Origin: Lachnospiraceae bacterium
Lineage (GTDB): Bacteria > Bacillota > Clostridia > Lachnospirales > Lachnospiraceae
Length of the DNA stretch: 64,000 nucleotides
Reading direction: 5' to 3'
Assembly: GCA_017453065.1 (NCBI GenBank)
Contig: JAFTKW010000004.1
Location: 62,001-126,000 of the forward strand
Shown: positions 59,253 through 64,000 of the stretch, piece by piece
Numbering within the stretch: position 1 is the stretch's first letter
How the letters are laid out: the number at the start of each line of letters is the position of its first letter
Notes under the pieces: generated by a model
The model's input: the letters and a program-made list of their open reading frames with translations, nothing else
What the model was told of the DNA's origin: nothing
The model's database searches: none
Program-made: the position numbers and the translations under genes

Positions 59253-60227
59253 ATGGCCAATCAAGTAAAGACTATTGCGGTTCTTACTAGTGGTGGAGAT
59301 GCACCAGGTATGAACGCTGCCATTCGTGCAGTTGTTAGAACAGCTATTGCAAAAGGGCTGAAGGTTAAAGGAATAGATAGAGGATATATGGGACTCCTCA
59401 ACGAAGAAATCAGAGATATGGTAGCAAGAGACGTATCTGATATCATCCAGAAGGGTGGTACTATTCTTGGTACAGCAAGATGTCCTGAGTTTGCTGAGTT
59501 GGAAGTTCAGAAGCGTGGTGCGGAAATCTGCCGCAAGCACGGTATCGATGGACTTGTAGTAATCGGTGGTGACGGTTCCTATCGTGGTGCGCAGGCATTG
59601 GCTAGACAGGGTATCAATGCAATTGGTATCCCAGGAACTATCGACCTTGATATTGCTTGTACAGATTATACTATCGGTTTTGATACAGCCGTAAATACAG
59701 CTATGGAAGCTATCGATAAGGTTAGAGATACTTCTTCTTCTCATGAGAGATGTAGTGTCATCGAAGTAATGGGTAGACATGCAGGTTACATTGCGCTTTG
59801 GTGTGGTGTTGCCAACGGTGCAGAGGATATCCTTCTTCCAGAAAGATATAACTATGACGAGCAGGCGCTGATCAACAACATTATCGAAAAGCGTAAGATG
59901 GGTAAGAAACATCATATCATTATCAATGCAGAAGGTATTGGACATTCCAACTCCATGGCTAGACGTATTGAAGCTGCTACAGGCGTTGAAACAAGAGCTA
60001 CTATCTTGGGACACATGCAGCGTGGAGGTAGCCCAACTTGTAAGGATCGTTATTATGCTTCCATCATGGGCGCATACGCAGTAGATTTGTTGATCGAAGG
60101 AAAGACCAAACGCGTAGTTGCATACAAGAATGGTGAGTTCGTAGATTACGATATTGAAGAAGCATTGGCAATGAAGAAGGATATTGATGAGTATCATTTC
60201 GATATTTCCAAACTTCTCTCTAAATAA
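59253..60227 (+). CDS. pfkA: 6-phosphofructokinase
   Basis: 324 residues of the group A, ATP-dependent type. The ATP loop is TSGGDAPGMNAAIR, the nucleotide motif GGDGSYRGA (Gly at the ATP-specifying site) and the catalytic segment PGTIDLD at 128-133. The usual Asn after the catalytic Asp131 is Leu132. MGRHAGYIAL and HMQRGGSP are typical. It commits fructose-6-phosphate to glycolysis. TAGGAGG precedes the ATG; it ends at a terminator. Confidence 0.96.
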   Translation: MANQVKTIAVLTSGGDAPGMNAAIRAVVRTAIAKGLKVKGIDRGYMGLLNEEIRDMVARDVSDIIQKGGTILGTARCPEFAELEVQKRGAEICRKHGIDGLVVIGGDGSYRGAQALARQGINAIGIPGTIDLDIACTDYTIGFDTAVNTAMEAIDKVRDTSSSHERCSVIEVMGRHAGYIALWCGVANGAEDILLPERYNYDEQALINNIIEKRKMGKKHHIIINAEGIGHSNSMARRIEAATGVETRATILGHMQRGGSPTCKDRYYASIMGAYAVDLLIEGKTKRVVAYKNGEFVDYDIEEALAMKKDIDEYHFDISKLLSK

Positions 60228-60245
60228 TATAGAAGAAATGCTAAG

Positions 60246-60273
60246 AAAAGGGATGCGTATGCATCCCTTTTGT
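60246..60273 (+). terminator. Intrinsic terminator
   Basis: Perfect AAAAGGGATGC / GCATCCCTTTT with a GTAT loop. Confidence 0.9.
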
Positions 60274-60343
60274 TGATTATCCGAAAAGATATTGTTATAA
60301 TTCAATCAAAGACTTTAGCGTACTAAATTAAAGGAGCGGCGAA

Positions 60344-61147
60344 ATGATAAGTAGTACAGCCAATGGAAAGGTAAAACAAGTGGTGGCGTGGCAGACCAAG
60401 GCCAGGGAGCGCAAAAAGGATGGTGTCTTTATTGTAGAAGGACTCCGTATGTTTGAAGAGGCTCCTCTAGATTGGATTAGTCAGGTCTATGTGTCCAGTA
60501 AATGCCTTGCGGGCCTTGAGAGTGGAAACGGAGACAGAGACAAGGCTATATTGGAAAGACTTGAGATGATTGCTTATGAGGAAGTGACGGATGAGGTGTT
60601 TTCTAAAATGTCAGATACACAGACGCCACAAGGAATCTTAAGTGTTCTTCGCAGGCCAACTTACAGCCTAAGTGATATCTTGGGACAAAACGCTCTTATT
60701 ATGATATTGGAGGATTTGCAGGATCCAGGAAACCTAGGAACCATTCTTAGAACGGGAGAAGGTGCAGGCATAAACGGTGTCATCATGAGTAAGGATACGG
60801 TGGACATATTTAATCCCAAGGTGATTCGAGCTACGATGGGCTCCATCTATCGCATGCCTTTTGTCTATGTCGAGGATTTAAAGGACATCTTAGATACATT
60901 ACATATAGAAGGAATTCAAACCTATGCAGCGCATTTACAGGGAGAGAATTATTATGATTCTTTTGATTTTAGGAACGGGACAGCCTTCTTAATAGGAAAC
61001 GAGGGAAATGGACTAAAGAAAGAAACAGCCGATCAGGCAAAAAGCTACCTAAAGATTCCTATGGAAGGTAAGGTTGAATCTCTGAATGCAGCCATTGCAG
61101 CGTCATTGCTTATGTATGAGGCGCATCGACAGAGGAAAACTAAATAA
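60344..61147 (+). CDS. TrmH/SpoU-family RNA 2'-O-methyltransferase
   Basis: 267 residues. An N-terminal substrate-binding domain (about 1-100) precedes a SPOUT knotted domain. Its motifs are DLQDPGNLGTILRTGEGAG near 128-146, IGNEGNGL near 222-229 and VESLNAAIAASL near 245-256. It uses SAM to methylate a ribose in rRNA or tRNA; 23S rRNA is likely by similarity to RlmB-type enzymes. AAAGGAG precedes the ATG. SAM for it is made by metK 5 kb upstream. Confidence 0.9.
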   Translation: MISSTANGKVKQVVAWQTKARERKKDGVFIVEGLRMFEEAPLDWISQVYVSSKCLAGLESGNGDRDKAILERLEMIAYEEVTDEVFSKMSDTQTPQGILSVLRRPTYSLSDILGQNALIMILEDLQDPGNLGTILRTGEGAGINGVIMSKDTVDIFNPKVIRATMGSIYRMPFVYVEDLKDILDTLHIEGIQTYAAHLQGENYYDSFDFRNGTAFLIGNEGNGLKKETADQAKSYLKIPMEGKVESLNAAIAASLLMYEAHRQRKTK

Positions 61148-61241
61148 CAGATGTTATGCTAAAGCCCAAAAGTCCACTTTATAGTGGGAAATGGCGGAAA
61201 TAAGACCAAAAACAGGCACAGAAAAACGAGGAGAGTAAAAT

Positions 61242-62036
61242 ATGAAAATAGGGTTTGTAGGACTTGGAAATATGGCGAAAGCCATGATGGAAGGAATGTT
61301 AAATCAAGGAGTAGTATCTGCGGATGAGATATATGGAAGCTCCAAAACAAACAAAACAGCAATAGATGTGGCTGCCCGTTTTGGGATTCACACAAGCACC
61401 GATAACAAGGTGGTAGCAAAAGATGCAGATTACCTCTTTTTGGCAGTAAAACCTCAGTTCTTTCCACAGGTGATTGAAGAAATCAAAGATGAGATAAATC
61501 AAGATACAGTAGTAATCAGTATTGCGGCGGGGAAGACTATGTCCTTCATTGAAGAATGTTTTGGGAAAAAGGTAAAACTGATTCGCTGCATGCCAAACAC
61601 TCCTGCTCTGGTAGGAGAGGGCTGTACTGGCTACTGCGTGGGTGAGGGTGTGAAGGAGTCTGAGATAAGCACAGTAGAAAACTGGCTTAACAGTTTTGGC
61701 AAATGCCATCAGGTTCCGGAGAAACTGATGGATGTAGTGGTAGGTGTCAGTGGAAGCTCTCCTGCGTATGTATTTATGTTTATTGAAGCTATGGCAGATC
61801 AGGCGGTTGCCGAAGGAATGCCAAGAGCACAGGCGCTTCAGATGGCGGCACAGTCTGTGCTTGGAAGCGCAAAGATGGTGTTAGAAACGGGCATTCATCC
61901 AGGTCAGCTTAAGGATATGGTTTGCTCACCAGGAGGGACAACTATACAGGCAGTGAAGGTGCTGGAAGAATGTGGAATGAGAGCATCTGTTATGGATGCT
62001 ATGGAAGCTTGTATCGAAAAATCCAGGAGTTTGTAG
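61242..62036 (+). CDS. proC: Pyrroline-5-carboxylate reductase
   Basis: 264 residues. An N-terminal Rossmann fold (GFVGLGNMAKAMMEG) precedes the C-terminal dimer domain with the family signature SPAYVFMFIEAMADQAVAEG near 168 and SPGGTTIQAVKVLEE near 226. It makes proline from pyrroline-5-carboxylate with NAD(P)H. AGGAG precedes the ATG. No other proline genes are adjacent; it may read through from the methylase gene 94 bases upstream. Confidence 0.96.
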   Translation: MKIGFVGLGNMAKAMMEGMLNQGVVSADEIYGSSKTNKTAIDVAARFGIHTSTDNKVVAKDADYLFLAVKPQFFPQVIEEIKDEINQDTVVISIAAGKTMSFIEECFGKKVKLIRCMPNTPALVGEGCTGYCVGEGVKESEISTVENWLNSFGKCHQVPEKLMDVVVGVSGSSPAYVFMFIEAMADQAVAEGMPRAQALQMAAQSVLGSAKMVLETGIHPGQLKDMVCSPGGTTIQAVKVLEECGMRASVMDAMEACIEKSRSL

Positions 62037-62071
62037 CGCAAATTTTGTGCAAAACCACCAAAATGATTGAT

Positions 62072-62100
62072 TTGACAAAAAAGTTTTCTTTTGCTATTAT
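62072..62100 (+). promoter_or_regulatory. Promoter of the cell-wall hydrolase gene
   Basis: TTGACA (62072-62077), 17 bases, TATTAT (62095-62100). Confidence 0.8.
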
Positions 62101-62153
62101 AACCCTCGATGCAAATTGTAATAGTTTTGTAACATTCAACGGAGGTTTATAAC

Positions 62154-63245
62154 ATGGCAAGAAGCAGAAAGCTGCTGATGGCTGTGGTTGGAATCTTGTT
62201 TAGTATGATTCTTTTTACTACCACAGACATAGTTGCAGAAGCGGACAGCAATAGTGATTACTTAGATGCCATGAACAGAGGCGTAGTAGTAATCATTGAT
62301 CCTAGTGTATATGATTCTTCAGAACATATAAACGAGATGGCGGCAGAACTGAACATTTCTCTTGAGTATGAAGTTTTAGATACTGTAATTGAAAGCGATT
62401 TGGTGATGGCCAACGTAAGAAGTGCATTGAATGTACGACAGGAGCCCAACTCAGACGCCAAGAAGGTTGGTAAGCTCTACAAAGATTGTGGCGGAAGAAT
62501 GCTGGAATACGTGGACGGATGGGTAAAAATCAAATCCGGCAACGTGGAAGGCTGGGTTTCCGAAGAATATCTTTTCTTTGGTGAAGAAGCAAAAGCAAAA
62601 GCTGCGGAAGTAGGTACAACCTTTGCGAAGGTTACGGCGGACGTACTGAATGTTCGTATGGAGCCTAATTTAGAGTCTGGTATCTTGGTACAACTTCCAA
62701 TGGACTACGAGATTGAAGTTCAGTCTGTAGGCGAAGATGGCTGGCTTTGTGTGGAATATGACAAGACAGAAGGATATATTCGAGCAGAGTTTGTTGAAAT
62801 CGACTTTGAGGTAGAGGCTGGAGAGACTACAGAGGAAATCAAAGCCCGCCAGAAGAAGGAAGAGGAGAACAAACGATACAAATGGTATGACCCTGTAGAG
62901 GTGGATGAAGATACCTTGATGCTCTTGGCTGCTTTGATTCATTGTGAAGCAGGCGGTGAGCCTTATGAAGGTCAGGTGGCTGTAGGTGCGGTAGTTATGA
63001 ATCGTGTTCGTAGTAGCAGATATCCTAATACCATCCGCGAAGTTATCTATCAGAAGGGCCAGTTTACACCAGCCATGAGTGGCAAAGTAGACAGAATTTT
63101 GGAGTCTGGCAGAACCTATGCTAGCTGTATTAGAGCAGCAGAAGACGTGCTGGCTGGATATTCCAACGTAGGCGATATGGTTTCTTTCCGAAGAAATAGT
63201 GGAAAGAGAAAAGGCCTTGTAATTGGCAATCATGTATTTTTCTAA
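62154..63245 (+). CDS. Secreted SH3-domain cell-wall hydrolase (SleB/Hydrolase_2 type)
   Basis: 363 residues. A signal peptide (about 1-30, cleavage near VAEA) precedes two bacterial SH3 domains (about 82-142 and 153-215, ALNVRQEPN and VLNVRMEPN). A charged linker leads to a SleB-type domain (about 250-363) with the catalytic Glu in LIHCEAGGEPYEGQ. Members are lytic transglycosylases or amidases of spore cortex and vegetative walls. CGGAGG precedes the ATG. It ends at a terminator. Confidence 0.92.
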   Translation: MARSRKLLMAVVGILFSMILFTTTDIVAEADSNSDYLDAMNRGVVVIIDPSVYDSSEHINEMAAELNISLEYEVLDTVIESDLVMANVRSALNVRQEPNSDAKKVGKLYKDCGGRMLEYVDGWVKIKSGNVEGWVSEEYLFFGEEAKAKAAEVGTTFAKVTADVLNVRMEPNLESGILVQLPMDYEIEVQSVGEDGWLCVEYDKTEGYIRAEFVEIDFEVEAGETTEEIKARQKKEEENKRYKWYDPVEVDEDTLMLLAALIHCEAGGEPYEGQVAVGAVVMNRVRSSRYPNTIREVIYQKGQFTPAMSGKVDRILESGRTYASCIRAAEDVLAGYSNVGDMVSFRRNSGKRKGLVIGNHVFF

Positions 63246-63250
63246 GAGAC

Positions 63251-63288
63251 AAAACCACTATCTGAGAATTCTCAGATGGTGGTTTTTT
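63251..63288 (+). terminator. Intrinsic terminator
   Basis: Near-perfect stem AAAACCACTATCTGAGA / TCTCAGATGGTGGTTTT with a very small loop and T-run. Confidence 0.9.
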
Positions 63289-63396
63289 GCACGTTACAGG
63301 AAGGTATAGTGCGCATAAAATGATTGAATGAGAGAAAGGAATATAGTAAGATAGACTTAACAAAAAACGAAGCCAAGAAGAAAAGGGGGGAGAGAG

Positions 63397-63834
63397 ATGA
63401 GCGTTTTTTGGTTGGTGCTTTTAGTGGTTCTAGTGCTAATTGAATTGGCAACCATGGGACTTACCACTGTATGGTTTGCAGGTGGTGCGCTGGTAGCGGC
63501 TTTGATAGCTGTGTTGAATGGTCCAGTGTATGCGCAGTTTGCGGCTTTTGTAGTAGTTTCTTTGTTGCTTTTAATTTTCACCAGACCGATTGCTATGAAG
63601 TATTTCAATGTGGAAAGAACCAAGACGAACACGGAAAGCTTGATTGGTATGCAGGCAATCGTGACACAGCGAATTGACAACCTGAAAGCACAGGGAAGCG
63701 TAGTAGTAAATGGTCTTGAGTGGACAGCAAGAAGTTTCCATCAGGATCAGGAAATCGAAGAAGGCGCAGTGGTAGAAATTAAAGACATTCAGGGCGTGAA
63801 ATTGATTGTAGAGCAGGTAGCTACCCAAGGCTAA
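63397..63834 (+). CDS. NfeD-family membrane protein
   Basis: 145 residues. Two to three membrane helices (about 3-25, 28-45, 48-66) precede a soluble OB-fold domain (about 80-143). NfeD proteins pair with SPFH/stomatin proteins in membrane microdomains. The next gene starts an SPFH protein, which confirms the pair. GGGGGGAGAG precedes the ATG. Confidence 0.9.
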   Translation: MSVFWLVLLVVLVLIELATMGLTTVWFAGGALVAALIAVLNGPVYAQFAAFVVVSLLLLIFTRPIAMKYFNVERTKTNTESLIGMQAIVTQRIDNLKAQGSVVVNGLEWTARSFHQDQEIEEGAVVEIKDIQGVKLIVEQVATQG

Positions 63835-63892
63835 AAGAGTAGTATGGAATTAGTATAAGAGTCATTAGATTAAGAAAAGAGAGGGAAAGAGT

Positions 63893-64000
63893 ATGATTTA
63901 TATCGTAATTTGTTTAATTGTTATTTTGTTATTGATTTTGGCATCCTGTATCAAAATCGTTCCACAGGCACAGTCCTATGTGCTTGAAAGATTGGGAGCA
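63893..64000 (+). CDS. SPFH/band 7 (stomatin-like) protein, 5' end only
   Basis: 36 codons are in the window. An N-terminal membrane helix (about 3-20) is followed by IKIVPQAQSYVLERLGA, the start of a band-7 domain (VPQ..AYVVERLG). GAGGGAAAGAGT precedes the ATG. The adjacent nfeD gene supports the call. The rest lies past the window end. Confidence 0.88.
   Translation, partial: MIYIVICLIVILLLILASCIKIVPQAQSYVLERLGA

Noticed and set aside
59235-60305. 356-codon open frame opposite pfkA
   Set aside because: It mirrors the codon bias of pfkA, has a Cys/Ser/Thr-rich product and overlaps the pfkA start and terminator.
1-64000. tRNA, rRNA, CRISPR, insertion sequence or prophage
   Set aside because: No cloverleaf, regularly spaced direct-repeat array, transposase, integrase or phage structural gene was seen. 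The only dispersed repeats are short and non-coding.

Overview
The window looks like chromosomal DNA of an anaerobic, motile, plant-polysaccharide-using member of the Clostridia, most likely Lachnospiraceae. This is inferred from gene content (two GH3 beta-glucosidases, archaeal-type AspRS, three chemoreceptors, small alarmone synthetase, low to medium G+C, Clostridia-style TTGACA/TATAAT promoters with AGGAGG ribosome sites); no marker gene fixes the genus. I see no rRNA, tRNA, CRISPR array, insertion sequence or prophage.

Layout. 1-0.8 kb: the 3' end of a protein built of ~100-residue OB-fold-like repeats. 0.8-4.7 kb (minus): a nucleotide-salvage operon, dgt-like HD hydrolase, two tandem NrnA-like DHH phosphoesterases, surE. 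4.9-6.6 kb (minus): membrane diguanylate cyclase. 6.8-10 kb: TPR + DUF4037 nucleotidyltransferase-like protein with a HAD protein. 10.1-11 kb: preQ1-I riboswitch and a queuosine-precursor transporter. 11-18.3 kb: C39-like peptidase, BlaI/BlaR-type pair with its own operators, an AraC-kinase fusion, a decayed CapA remnant, a TetR regulator with a long palindromic operator, and a chemoreceptor. 18.3-20.2 kb: structured leader and AspS2. 20.4-28 kb: GH13, GH3, Cu/Zn SOD, GH3. 28-33 kb: NhaC antiporter, CZB chemoreceptor, NlpC/P60 lipoprotein, zinc-ribbon membrane protein. 33-38 kb: truA, deoB, and a three-gene unit of two unfamiliar membrane proteins plus an M20 peptidase. 38-40.6 kb (minus): Ca2+-type P-ATPase lacking its N-terminal domain. 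40.7-43.1 kb: UDP-HexNAc pyrophosphorylase and galE. 43.2-46.2 kb (minus): PAQR/hemolysin III, six-helix chemoreceptor, small conserved protein, with an orphan strong promoter-terminator pair at 44.1-44.3 kb. 46.4-48.6 kb: RelQ-type synthetase, coiled-coil tail-anchored protein, flavin reductase. 48.7-50.8 kb (minus): dinB and a membrane protein. 50.9-64 kb: M23 peptidase, murA, SAM-I riboswitch-metK, dnaE, pfkA, 23S-type rRNA methylase, proC, SleB-type hydrolase, nfeD and the start of an SPFH protein.

Regulation is unusually legible. Two riboswitches have visible aptamer, antiterminator and terminator. BlaI and TetR have perfect inverted repeats at their own promoters. Two unrelated minus-strand genes (diguanylate cyclase and dinB) share an identical-spacing 33-bp promoter architecture. 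Several terminators are built into the final codons of genes. A family of short dispersed repeats sits just downstream of three terminators.

Best leads for something undescribed: the 44.1-44.3 kb orphan transcript, the membrane-pair/M20 peptidase unit, the TPR-DUF4037/HAD pair, and the dispersed repeat family. Functions named below rest on recognisable motifs read by eye; no database search was possible.
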